From the NCBI RefSeq assembly GCF_001625305.1, contig NW_017803998.1:1887216-1951215 (forward strand): a DNA stretch of 64,000 nucleotides, given 5' to 3'. Position numbers and translations under genes: made by a program. This stretch comes from Branchiostoma belcheri (lineage: Eukaryota; Chordata; Leptocardii; Amphioxiformes; Branchiostomatidae). The notes beneath the pieces were generated by a model, which searched no databases, was not told the origin of the DNA, and worked only from the letters and a program-made list of their open reading frames with translations. Within the stretch, counting starts at the first letter, position 1; every line of letters begins with the position of its first letter. Positions 1 through 12,700 of the stretch are shown in pieces.

Positions 1-396
1 TATATACGAGAAGCTCTAACTGAAATTCGTTAGCTGTAAATAAATTCCTAATTATTTAGTAAAGATATGGAACATCTTTTTCATACCGTTTTTTGTCTTT
101 GTGTATTCTTGTTGATGCCATGAAAATGGGTCTTTGCAATTCTGTGTAAAATTTCTAAAGAAATGTAATAGAATTATTCAAAGGAACTCTATCAAAAAGA
201 AGAATGGAATTGAATAATAAGATGATACAATTTGTGACATGCGACTATTTTCCATAGCTATGTGTTTGTCCAGTTTCTGAACAGACAGGAAACTTAATTC
301 TCTTTGGAGTTTGTTAAGATGATCTAGAGAATTAGACATCAGAAAGAGGAAGAATGGAAAGATACGACGGTACATGTACTTGTGTCTCTATTCCAG

Positions 397-3300
397 GTTC
401 TCGTTTGAGATCTCTGGCCGTGGTGAGATATCCCGGGTGTGGTACCCGCCTGGTGAGGTGGTAGAGGTCGTCAACATCAAGAAGGGAATAGTCAGCTTCT
501 TAGCTGCCAAACTGCACCATAACCACGAGGTGGGCAGACCGAACGAAGACAAGTGGAACTACATCACCAATGAAACTGGTCACGAAGGTGAGCAACATCT
601 GCATATTTTACTATAAAAGGCTGGAAACTTTTTGTAGAACACTACCATAGATATCTACAATGTAACTCTAGCCTCTACCAGGGTTCAAAGGTGGCTGTAA
701 ACAGTAGAAATAGGCCAAATATTGGAATAACTTGCAAGGGTAGAGAACAGTTTGCCGCTTTGAAAAAAAAACTGTACTCCTTTAAGCGACGGTCACAACC
801 CGCCGTACGTGCTTCTGCGTGCTGTCTACGTGCAAAAACGTGGGCAAACGTAGGGTATCCGTGCGTGGTGAGTACCACCTCCGTACGGAATCCTATGGAT
901 TTGGGAGCACGCAGACACGCCGTAGAACTTTAAGTGGATGTAAAACTTTTTCTACGTGCGGTCTGCGGATTCATCGCCCGTGCGTGCGAGTACGAGCGAC
1001 GTGCGTGCCCCGTACGTGCCGTGCGGAAGAAGCACGTGTGAGTACGGCCTCCTTACGGTAAAGTTGCAATCGCACAGAGATCGTACGTTGTAAGAAACTT
1101 TCTTGGTTTTATATTAAGGCCACAGCAAGTAATATTTATGGATGACATCAGCGCGCGCATTGATTTTCGCCTGATTTTGAAAAAAAAAACACAAGAAATT
1201 TAGTTGCCTTCTGACAGTGGCCACCATGCCGAAAATGGGCAAAGATGTCTTTTGCCATGCCGGAAGGTGGATGGCAGATAACTATAAAGAGAGGAGACAA
1301 AAAAGGGCTCTGATTTAATGTTTTGTTTCTTACTTTGATGCATTGATATGTGATGCTGGCTGTGTATATGTGATGTTCTCACTGAATCAAAACCATTTGT
1401 ACAATGATTGAGTCAAAATTTTAAAATGTACTACTAGGAATCTTGTTTTTTTCGATCCGCCTTGTTTTTTTCACCCTTTCGCATTAGATTTGGAATTGGA
1501 TGTCATCCAACAAAATTTACTTGCTGTGGTCTAAGAGAGAACTAGTGCCAAGACCCCCATTCCACTAGACCACAATCACTGAGCGACAAAAATTGGACAT
1601 GCGTCACCCTTGATCTGGGCGATGTTGGCGGTCAAATTTGACTTAAGTTTAACTCAAATTCGATTCAATTCGTCAGTCTGCTCCCGACCCTCGGCCAAGT
1701 TTGGTCGGCTGGTGTTCGGGGGAAGGTTCTGAATGTGTGACAAGGGCTTGGCTCTACACAATTGACTGGTGTAATGTTACACTATGTGGTAACCGGCCAC
1801 CATAGAAAGTCGTAGCATGAAGGCTCAGTCTGGGTTCCGATTGTATTTGCTCGTACTGGTTTAAAGAGCGCCCATGCCGTGAACTGAACCGCTCTTACAT
1901 GGTTCAACATGCCTCTTACTTTTCTATCTAGGTCACAGATGTAAACTTCTTTCTCTGAACAATTGGCACTGTATCTTTTTATATAAAGTTGCTGAGTACA
2001 CTTTGTAAGTCTCAGTACATGTAAGCCTATATGTGCATCACAATATGTGGAAAAAAACATGGTCAATGGCAGTGGCAGGCTAGACCGATCCGGACTATTC
2101 ATCACAATTAGCAGTTTAACCAAATGCTAGCAAGGTAATTAGCAGCTTAACCAATGATAGTGTGCATGTTCGTTCGTCAAATATTTGCATATTGTACGTT
2201 AAGTTTGGATACCTACGTTTTGACAGAGATAGGTGGGGCTATGACATCTCGTTATATAGAGGCTAATTAGGCCTTGTTTACAATAATTGAGGTGTTCTTT
2301 GCTTGTGAAATGCTTCAAGAATGAGTCTCAAAGTCTAGTAGATCGATGGAAAGAAGGCTTGCATTTACATTGTACTATGTTGTTGTTGTTGGCTTCTTCT
2401 TCGTGTCCGAAGATGCTTAGGAAGTCAGTCCCCTGCAGGCCTTCATGTGGCTGCGCAGTCCAATTCTCGACCTGCAGGTCCTACGGCAGCACGGGCATGT
2501 GAACGTCACTGCTGCTGTCGGCTGAGTGACTGCAGCCTTTCGTCGCCTTCTCTTTGCATCTGCTAGTACATTGTACTATGTAGTACATGTATAACAGTTC
2601 GATAGCACAGGCCTAGCTGACACCATGCTTGGGACACGTGAAACACAACCCCACGCCTGGCGACACGTGAGATTACTGCTGCCAAAGTAAACAAGTCAAT
2701 TCATTCGGCCTGTCGCCTGCAAACGCACGAAAATATATCAGGTTCCCGCCAATGGTTTGTTTTTCTCATGCCCTGACACCTGTATGCGGCTGGCAATGAT
2801 GTATAAGACCATCTCTGTGCCATGGTAGACCGCCCAGTACATCTAAACACTGTTAAAAGAAAACAGTTAGACGCTACGTCGCCGTTCTTGCTTTTTAAAG
2901 TTTACATTGTTATGTCTGTCGAATGATCCTCTAGCCAGTATCCCACAACAGTCCCTTCCCATTGCATTTCTAGCAGTGACATCAGTTTGTCATGAGTAGC
3001 ATTGTAAAATACTTTTTTTCTCACTTGGTACTGGATAGAGAGAACAGTTATCTCCTTTCTGTGTACGGATTTTTTTTTAATCTATGTCAGCTCTCACTCA
3101 GCATTAGCAGCAAGACTGCCTGAGTTAGTAGACAGAACGCTGTCACAGTTTTGCGCTGAGGAAAGAATTAACTTCACGTTTGAATCTTTGTCTGTCCCTG
3201 ATCATAGCGATCTCCCTTGGAAGACTGTCCAGAGCCTAACAGTTGTTGGTACAAAAGTTCTCACATGGTTGTTGGTGTGGGAGACAGGGACCACCAGAGT

Positions 3301-4221
3301 GTTTTCGTGATGGGATTTTGACTGGCGTGTCACCTGCCGCACCTCTTTGTGTTTAGGGACAAGGTCATTTATCAGGGCTGGTGTGTTTGTTTATTTGTTT
3401 GTTTGCCCGTAGTTATTTCAACATAGTAGAGTGATAAGAAGTTGGCCAATCACAGACTGGCAGGAAGGTCAAATTAGAGACCAAAAGTCTGCAGGTTGGG
3501 AGGAAGTGAATGGTTACCACATCTTCTGTCGTCATTTTGAAGTCGTTTTTCGTATATGTTCCATTATAGAATCCTGGTGGGTAAAATGCACATACAGAAT
3601 CAGTAAGGAATTCACAATATTGAATAAGATAAGGAATTCGCAACAACTCTAGATAATCATTTGTACTTCATCGAGGTTCTGAAATTCTCGATTGATTCTC
3701 GATTCTCGTTTGGTCCTTTTTTGGTTTTAAACTTGGGTGGTAAAAGTTGAATGTTTTTGTCCTCATTGTTTTCTATATTTTAGTACAATGGCAAATTGGG
3801 TAGAGTGCTCGCACTGTATCCGGTAGGTCGTTAGTTCCATCCCATTTTTGTAATGACGCAGCTGAAAAATCTGACGGGTCTTAAGGGGGTCATTCAACAA
3901 AGCCCGTGGCTACCTTCACCTCTTTGTGACCTATATAATGGGCCTATTGACATCGGGGTGGGCGTTGGTGCATATCGATAACATCGGGTCAACCTTTCTG
4001 TCAATGCCGGGCAATAGAATCTGTTTAGATAACACTGTCTATTGAGTAGGATGACAGTGATTAAGGGGGATTACGACAATGTAGTTTGGGTCCGGCGACA
4101 TCGCCGGTCTTAATGCGGTAAAGCTGGAGCTTTTGTTGATGGTCATGTAAACATGGATGTATTAAAGCCTGGGAATTAAAACCTGGAGATCACCACATGC
4201 ACGCATACACACACACACACA

Positions 4222-4320
<99 letters not shown>

Positions 4321-5870
4321 ACACACACACACACACACATACACACACACACATACACACACACACACACACACATACACATACGCGCGCGCACACACAC
4401 ACACATTTTTCTTGTGCACTTTGATCATCCTGTATTAAACAAACCCACTTCAATTATATTTTTAACATAACAAAAAGACACAAAGAAACGAAAAGAGATC
4501 GAACTACTGTAAGAGAGTAGTTTTAGAGCTAAATGTAGTTAAATTAGCATCAGTAGTCAATTGGTGCTACAAACCTTTTCATCTGTGTACCTGTACTTAG
4601 CCCGATCAGGCATGAATATAAAATAAAGCTTATCTGTTATCAATGCATAAATCATCATTGAATGCTTTGCAATATTTGTCCTACAGGTGAACATGAAGCG
4701 GTGTACAGTGCAGAACCGCACGAGGATGGACTCAAGTTCACCAAAATCCGCGAGGGACACCCCAGCATCGGCCTTGATTCCGAGGATACGAGAATGCACA
4801 AGGTAGGTTCTAGCCAGTCACATTTATCGTACGATCATCGTACGATCGCAAACCGATGCATTCTTGGGACAGTCTTGTAGATGTTCTGCAAACGTGAGTT
4901 GTCTTAATTGATCCTTGTCGGCTGTTGGTTCTGTCACAAATTCTATGCAATAAAACCACACTTGTGACCTCGTCAAAACAGTGACTTTTTATATATTCCA
5001 ACATGTAATCACAAGACGTGGTGACGGCACACACAAGTTTTTTTCAACTTATACTAATGCCGCCACCAAGACAGGGAACAAGTAACAATACTCATTTTCA
5101 CCTGAGCGAAGTGAGGAAAGTCGTGTCAAGTGCCTTTCCCAAGGGCACAAGATCGGTGGCATGTCAGGACTCGAACCCGGGTTCTGTTGGTTCCGAGTCA
5201 CTCTGCCACTACGCCACACGACCAAACATTGACGTTACATCGGATGGCCTGTCATACATAAAAATCGCTACCCTTAAATCCCTTGATTGGCTACAATTCT
5301 AATTTAATTATCTCTGACAGGAAATCTACATCAAGCATGACGGGGACGTTCCTCACCGTGTGCGGATCAAGGAAAAGGTGACGTCACCGCGGAAGGCCAA
5401 GCCGGGGTTTGATGTTCACGAGGGCACCAGGGGAGGACAGTTCGTCAACGAACCGGATAACGTCGGTAAGTTTGGCCATGTTGTGTGTGTATGGGAAGAC
5501 ACAAAATGATATCACTAATTTATTAGCTAAGATTAGGTCGTTTTTTTTTCAGAAAAAAACAAGAACACAAAGAATTTTACTTATCCCAATTGTCCGCCGT
5601 TTTTTAAGGATTGAAGCCACCTCATCTCACATGACGTCACTTTATGCAGATTCCCTACTCATATCTCGGTGGATAGTGGCTCAGCTAGTCTGTAGAGTCC
5701 TCCGTCTGTATGTCTGTATTTGAGGATAACGATGTCAGTACGTAGTGCTGACTGGATTGTTGCAAAAACAAGCTTTATGATGTATTCTATACACATTGTA
5801 AATTTAATTGTAACTATATATGGTGCATAGGGCGGTGCGCGTATTTGTATGTTTGTATGTGTGACTGTTA

Positions 5871-5927
<57 letters not shown>

Positions 5928-6763
5928 AGGATTTCAAAGGATTTGAAGCACTATTTTCAAACACGCACAACACACTTTCAGACCTCCCAGAGATGTCTAC
6001 TAACGCAGAGTCCGAGTTCACACTGATCGGACTGAGGCACACCAAACCGGCCACTCCTCCACCCGATCTGCGAGAAGACACGCTGCACGTCACACATGTA
6101 CGTGTTTGTTTGTTTGTTTGTTTGTTTGTTATTGTTTTTGCACTTACAAATAAAACAAAACATAACAACTGAGCAATAAATAGACGTGCATGGGAGGGCA
6201 GGAAGCCTGGTGGCTTATCTTATAGGCTCTCCCCCATACTACATCATGGCTCCTAATAACTGAACTGTTACGTTATTTCAGCATCGTACAAAGACTGCTC
6301 ACGGGCCACAGTTGAACCTGACGTACGCACAAGAACTCATCAAAAAGGACCTGGTGTGTCTGAGGAAACTTGCCAGCAAGAATGGTGAGTGATTTAAAGT
6401 TTTTAATAAAAAAGAATCCATAATATATATACAACATACGTTTACAGAGTTGAGCATGTTTCAATGTTTCCTCACTGAAATGCCTGCAAAACTGGTGTGT
6501 TACGCCAAAAGGCAGCTATACACTGGCTATGCAGATACAGATAAACAGCATATTGATTGATCTGATACACCGATCTTGCACTGAATCAAGACTAATATTA
6601 GGGAAGCAACTAATTTTGTTTATTGAATTTGTTGCATAGCTCACACCAAGAAGGGCATAACTGCTTGCTATACCAGTCTGAAGGACACCCTTGGGAAACT
6701 CAGTAACGAAGACCTGCTCTCTGTGGTTGACTCCTACTTCAACCAACCCCTGGCCAACTTGGC
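397..6763 (+). CDS. Exons 1-6: vitellogenin-type lipid-transfer N-terminus
   Basis: Exons: 397-587, 4687-4802, 5321-5465, 5982-6097, 6282-6384, 6640-6763 (window residues about 1-265). Exon 1 carries the hallmark of the vitellogenin/apolipophorin N-terminal barrel: SGRGEISRVWYPPGEVVEVV followed by NIKKGIVSFL, matching the family pattern of a G, a VW[YF]P turn and an N-I-[KR]-[KR]-G-I strand near the start of the domain. Later exons give the charged beta strands (for example ESEFTLIGLRHT) and the start of the helical part (ACYTSLKDTLGKLSNEDLLS). In this family the barrel binds lipid or microsomal transfer partners. The first base of exon 1 completes a codon from an exon to the left, so the signal peptide lies upstream. 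The ATG at 374 is inside the upstream intron and is not the start. Confidence 0.8.
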
Positions 6764-9700
6764 GTAAGTAGTAACTTCAGTTGCTCGAGTAACTGTTACT
6801 ACAGTAACTATTTTATTACCCGGATTTTTCGTCGACGTAGTATTTTCGTAGCTACATGTCAAATAGTACTGAAAGAGACTCTCTGAATTTTTTGTGCTCA
6901 TTTGACCAATGTATCTTTACCCTGCGGTCATGTTCGTTGTAGGTTGTTGTAGGATTTTGATGTTGTAACATTTTTAGCATGTTATGACAGAACTAACCAC
7001 CGTAACAAGAAAGCTGGGTTTTGCTAACACGACTATCACAAGAACACCTTCAGATGACGATCGTACAATATTCGTTCAACTTATGTCAACTTATGTGTCC
7101 GGGCCCTTATGTAAGCCTCCTTTGTCTTCTTGCAAACATGCGCATCCGTCTTTACAAAACTTACAAAGAAGGACTAAAGAACACATATCTGACCAAAAAA
7201 ATGTCCACACAAAGGCATTTACTACGAAGGCAAAAGCTAATGCTATGTACACACCATGCTTCTATGTTGTTTCTTTAACACAATTCTTAAACAGAAGAGA
7301 TCGCGTTTGCTTATTTTCTATGTCACCTTTGTCACTAGCGGCGGTGCTAGCAAAGGCGACCCCTTTCCAAGGGGCTACGTAAACAGTGTAATTATACCGC
7401 CCTGTACAATAGTGTATTCATAACCTGTCGACATTGTGGCCTAACCTATCAATAGCAAAGACAACTTGATATAGAACACACAGATGGCTGAAAAGGACCA
7501 GAGGGATATGATACACCTGTCAACACATTCATTACAACCTAGAATGTTCCACTTTACACGTTGGGTTCAGCTGAAGTTCAGAAGCGGTGACTGGTAGTAC
7601 TAGTGTAAGGTAGTGCGTGTGCATGTGCCTGGATTCAAGTTTCAACTTTTATTAATAAAATCAGCCTTGCAGCCAGTTCACAAGTCAACCAAGCTGAATA
7701 ACACTGATTTTTTGCAATTTTGTACATAGTAAATACAAATACACATTAACATGACAATACATATACAGACACACAAACGAACATGTTACAAAGCCACACA
7801 TGCATGGGCACTGAAGTAAAGTCCAGAGAGTCTTGAAATTCATTACTACAATGACTCGTTGTACAGGCATATTGCCTTTTGTAAGAAAGGGTTTTTCAGT
7901 CTTTTTGTGTGGATGTAGGTCACCTCACACTTTGGTATCATATATCTCTTTGTTTGTTTGTTTATTTATTTATCAAGCTTCACCATAACAATAGAGGGTA
8001 TGTTAGGACAGTTGTTACCATGTTTTCAAAGCCTGTCAACAAGAACATATTAATATAAAAATATTATAATCACTAATCAAGGAAACGCACACAAGGAAAA
8101 GTGGCCTGTAGGTCGATTTTATCTCATGAAACAATCAAGGTTCAAACATAAAAACAAGCAAACAGTCATGAAAAATACAAAAACGTGCTGCTAGAACATT
8201 TACAAATCTATATCAGTAGAGGTTATCAGTGTACAGGTTTGAGATATAAAATCTGACGAGAGATGAGACAAGATAGGATACATGCTCAGCATGACTGTCC
8301 CAATAATGAATAAAGGTAGCCTCTTAGCCTTTTTGAGGCTGTAAAGGCAAAGAGTTGTTAACCCATTCATAAATAAATAAATCCATTCATTTGGAAAGTG
8401 GGGCCCATTCCTCTCTTTCCACCACCTTTTACCTCTCAACCAAATTCAGGTGCCCATTTTACACCTGGATAAAGTGAGGAAAGTCATGTAACCTGTATGT
8501 CTTATTGTTTAAAGTTAAAACTTTTGGTCCAACACAAAAAATTCTCTCACCTAGAGCTTTCGACCAGTCACTCTGGTCTTCGACCTCAGTAGACTGACCC
8601 AGTGAAGCTTGTCACGTGGCTTCTCTGAAGTGTGATGTCAACACTGGATCAAAGGTATCTGGTAGACGATGTCGGCCCCCGTCGCGGTTCAATGTAGGGT
8701 GATGGGCCCTGATGTATATGTTTTCATTGGTTTCCTTCACCCCTCTCAAGAAATAGTATGTCTTATTCTCGTTATTGCAGTACGAAGCGCCTAGACCGGG
8801 CCCATCTGATGGACGCAGTGGCAGATCTACACACAGACTTTACAGAAGACTTAATCATGGACTACGTCTTCCTGTCGGAAGAACCAGACAGGAGGATCAT
8901 AGAACGTGTCCTGGTCCACTACGTGGGCATAGACGGCCTGCCACCACAGGTGAGCCTTGTTTTGTTTGTTTATGTAATTTTTATTGTCTGTTTGCACTTA
9001 AAACAAGTCAGTTTGTAGTTAATTATGTAGAAGGAATGTGCAGGAGAACCCAGAAACCCACTAACTGGTTTATCGAGGGGTTTATGATATTGAATTTCGT
9101 AGGGATAAATTATTAAGAAAACTAACGCCAAACTCAAAACTTGTTTATTTCAGAGGCTTGTGGACTTCTTGGAGAGTGTGTCCTTCTATCCAGAGGACTA
9201 TGACGGTATGTGTTTTATTTTCTCTATGAGAGTGACAATCCTGTCCCATACTATCAGACTTATTATGCCCGTCCATCAGAATTAGCAGTTCAACCAATGA
9301 GAGCATGTCAATTAACGTTTTGACCAATGAGAGAGTGGCTGCATGCTATGTAATGTATTTTCACATTTTTATTTTGCATTTCTACGTTTTGGGCGCGGAT
9401 GTAGGATCAGTCTACGTGTATTTATAGATTCAATGCTCCTTTGAATCAGTCATTCTTAGTCTTCATTTTCTACAAGTGACATAGAACTTTATTGACACAA
9501 CAAAAAGTACAGCGACTTTCGTAAGGTCTAAGTGACATATGTTATATAAAATGCTGATTTTGTTTCCCACCCCTCTGCAGAAGTGTACTTGACCAAATCT
9601 GTTCGACAGCGATGCATGCTAGTTCTGGGCGCCGTTGCGGAGAATCTCGCCAAACATGGACGCAAGGGGGTCGCGGGAAGGATCGTGACACGCCTCGAGG

Positions 9701-12700
9701 ACAACCTCGGCCTTCACGGTTAGTGACCTTGCTTAATAACACATTTTATTTTATCTGTCCACTTCTACCGTCTGGGGTGTCGTGGGGAGGGGCAGTTGGT
9801 GGCGGACGGCTAGTCTGGAGGCTGTTGTTACAGGCATGCCATACATGGTCACGGTGTCCTTCACACTCTCTATCCATGTTCCTAGGACTTCCCCTGGCCT
9901 TGGGTCCAGATTTCTGCTGTTGTATGCTCTGTGTGGTACTTTTCGTGGTGACATCCTTACAAGGATTTCTTGTTGGTTAATAAACTGTCAGACAGGTCTC
10001 ACTCCTACCATCTATCTACAAAAATTATGGATGTATAGACACACGTTTACTTCCGGGGACGGAAGTATGGTTTTAGGGTGATGGAGCTTTGGATTTGTGT
10101 GACTGTACGGATAGAATCGGTTGACAGCAGGTGCGTGGAGGATAGATTGACAAGCAGAGAGACAGGAGCTTAATAGGTTATGCACAGAAAATGAGCTTTG
10201 GATTTGTGTGTCTGTTTACACGGATAGAGTCGGTTGATAGCACGTGGGTGGAGGGAAGATTGACAAGCAGAGCAACAAGTTACACTCAAAAGGTTACACA
10301 CAGGAAATAATGGAGGATGAACTCGAAGGACAGTTTAAGGGACGTACATGGGAAAGATTGACAGGCAGAATTAGAGGAGGTCATAAGGTCAGACACAGAA
10401 AATCACATGTGCAAACCTTTGATACGCAATAATTGATACATCTTCGTACATTTTCAAAAATTGAACCTTCAATTATTTCAACAGACCCTTGGAAGGAGAG
10501 ACAGAAGCGTTCCACCCTCACACCTCTGGAGCTGGAGGAGTTGGACCACAGCCGAGTCACCCTGATGGAGGCGCTCGGTAACGCCGCCCAGCGGAGTTCC
10601 TACGAACACCTGCTGTCCTACGTCAACCAATCATCGGCGCCGTCCTTACTCCGGAGGGCGGGGCTTCACGCCCTCAGGAACTACCATCATAAAGAGGTCG
10701 GGTTAACCTAACAGTAGCGTGCGTAGAATTGCACAACAATTCCAATGGATGCAGTGCATGGCAAACTCTTCAGTACTACATATCTAGCTAACATCTACTC
10801 TCACGTCTACAGCAATGCTTACAAGTTCTTATGTATCGAAAATAACATTATACTATTTCAAAAAGGTGATATAGTAATGGAACAATTGGCCTTACGTTTT
10901 TCTACATGATAATGTACATGATAATGTACATGTATACTTCTAATTATATTGTCCTATGTACAGGGAAGTTTTGTCGGAACATGACATGAGTAGAGTGAAA
11001 GTATCTGAGATTGTTTTAGGTAGTATAATTATATTTGCCTTTGGTGATCGCATTCATAAGTGTTTCTCTTCATCTTTGGTATCCAGGCGGCAGAACGTCT
11101 GCTACTGTCTGCTCTGACGGACAAAGACGCCCATGTACGGTACGAGGCCAACCTGTACTACCAGGCACATCCGCACGGGCAGCAAATCCAAAACTGGACG
11201 GGACCCATTGGACCTGGGTAAAACTTTCAATATACCTTTACTTTCAAAATTATCGGTACTGAATTTTCAGGTTACTAAATTCCAGGTCACAAATGACGTA
11301 AATTTACTTGTGGTAGGTTTTTTTCTTCTACCATGATAGTACGTGGGTAGGTGCCATAGTTTAAACGATGTCATATACAGTTATCGTTCAATGTGGTTAA
11401 ATGAACGTACCTATGTCAATCACAGGTAGTTGTTTATGAAGTACACTCAATTCGTAGAATGCATCATTACTCAATACATACGATGATGAAAATTGAAAAA
11501 AAAAATGATGATGAAACTTGAAAAACTTGAAAAAACTATGATGAAACTTACTCCCCTATTACACCATGGCTTATGTTTCATACATTCCTGGAGACCACTT
11601 CCTTGAACCAAGGTTAATACCAGATAAAACCATGTCAATCAAGGAAATTCAATCTCCACCCACTCACTTTGGAACCCAAACATACAAACCCAGCCATTAA
11701 TAAGTGCCACCCAAAACAATACTTCTGTCCCGGAATTGATGATTATTTCTGTAATGTTTACAGTGTAAAGAACGTGACAAGGCCGGGGCATCAGCGGGTC
11801 AAGAGAGGCCTTAATGACCTTTTTGACCCGATCGAGTTCAACATCGAGTCCCCTGCCTGCGACTGGAAGAAAATCATCGGATCTGCAAAAATTGGGGCGT
11901 CATTTGGTCTTATAATCAGGAACGCCCTGGACATGTACGCAGGTAAGTTAGAGTAGAAAAGGGATAAAAGTGCAAGTTTGAAAAACGATGTTGGCAGTCT
12001 ATGATGTTTCATTGTTGCTATTACAGTATCGACAAATCCTAGTTTTTGTTTCGTGCAAACGGTGTGAACCAACATTAGGCATAACACAGTCCTGTTTGTA
12101 AGACCAGACTGTAAAATTCAAAATATGATCCACTCACACCGGCATAGACCCCATTCCTTTTGATAAGTGTTGTGGGTTCTTTAATGTGCACATTTGTTAT
12201 TAATAGGTATGGATCCTCAAATACAGGACGTTATAGAGGACGTCACTAAGTAAGTCAAGTGAGGAAATTGGTGTAAAGTGCCTTTCCCAAGGACACAGCA
12301 TTGGAGTCTGTCAGGGATTTGAACCCAAAACCTTCAGAGTCAACAACGCTAGCCACAAGACTACCTTGGCACCTTAGTTGACTTAATCTGCTCTTCTCAA
12401 TGCATTACACTACAGCGGCTCAGGAAGGTTATGTAGATGTCGACGTTCACGATGAGGTCTTCGCACGTGTGCATCTGGGCGTCATGAACATCAACCTGGA
12501 CATCTACGTCATCCGGCTGTGTTTCAAGGGCCACGCTGAGTACAGTTTCAACCTGCTACAGGTCAGTCTTTTCCCTTTTATGCTAAATTCTGGGTTCAAA
12601 AGACGCACTCTCGCATTTTTTATTCATTCTTTATTTCAGGTAAAAAACCCATATAACATGTACAATACATCATTAAAATAATACAAAAAAACACTACAGA

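Larger units (their letters stand above)
588..4686. other. Intron 1 (4.1 kb): repeats only, no gene seen
   Basis: The longest intron. It holds a CpG-rich tract (about 775-1095), a MITE-like element (1119-1531), dispersed repeats (2085-2250 and 3440-3560), a possible SINE (3783-3960) and a CA microsatellite (4200-4405). The rest shows no coding pattern on either strand. Confidence 0.7.

Noticed and set aside
374-397. ATG at 374 as the start of the gene
   Set aside because: It lies before the acceptor at 391-396 in intron sequence, and exon 1 begins inside a codon, so the real start is upstream of the window.
4162-4453. Long reading frames of CV or TH repeats on both strands
   Set aside because: Produced by the CA microsatellite; no codon bias or splice context.
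5150-5224. tRNA gene suggested by good A and B boxes (also at 25150 and 57780)
   Set aside because: No full cloverleaf; the tRNA-like part continues into a shared SINE body.
5254-5718. Other minus- and plus-strand frames of 60-160 residues in introns (for example 5409-5723, 6984-7382, 43090-43569 and 55254-55718)
   Set aside because: Low-complexity or random composition, no domain pattern, no matching splice chain; several simply shadow real exons.
12207-12249. Candidate micro-exon reading MDPQIQDVIEDVTK with good AG and GTAAGT borders
   Set aside because: Its exit phase does not fit exon 13, while exon 12 joins exon 13 directly in phase. It could only be a skipped or cryptic exon.
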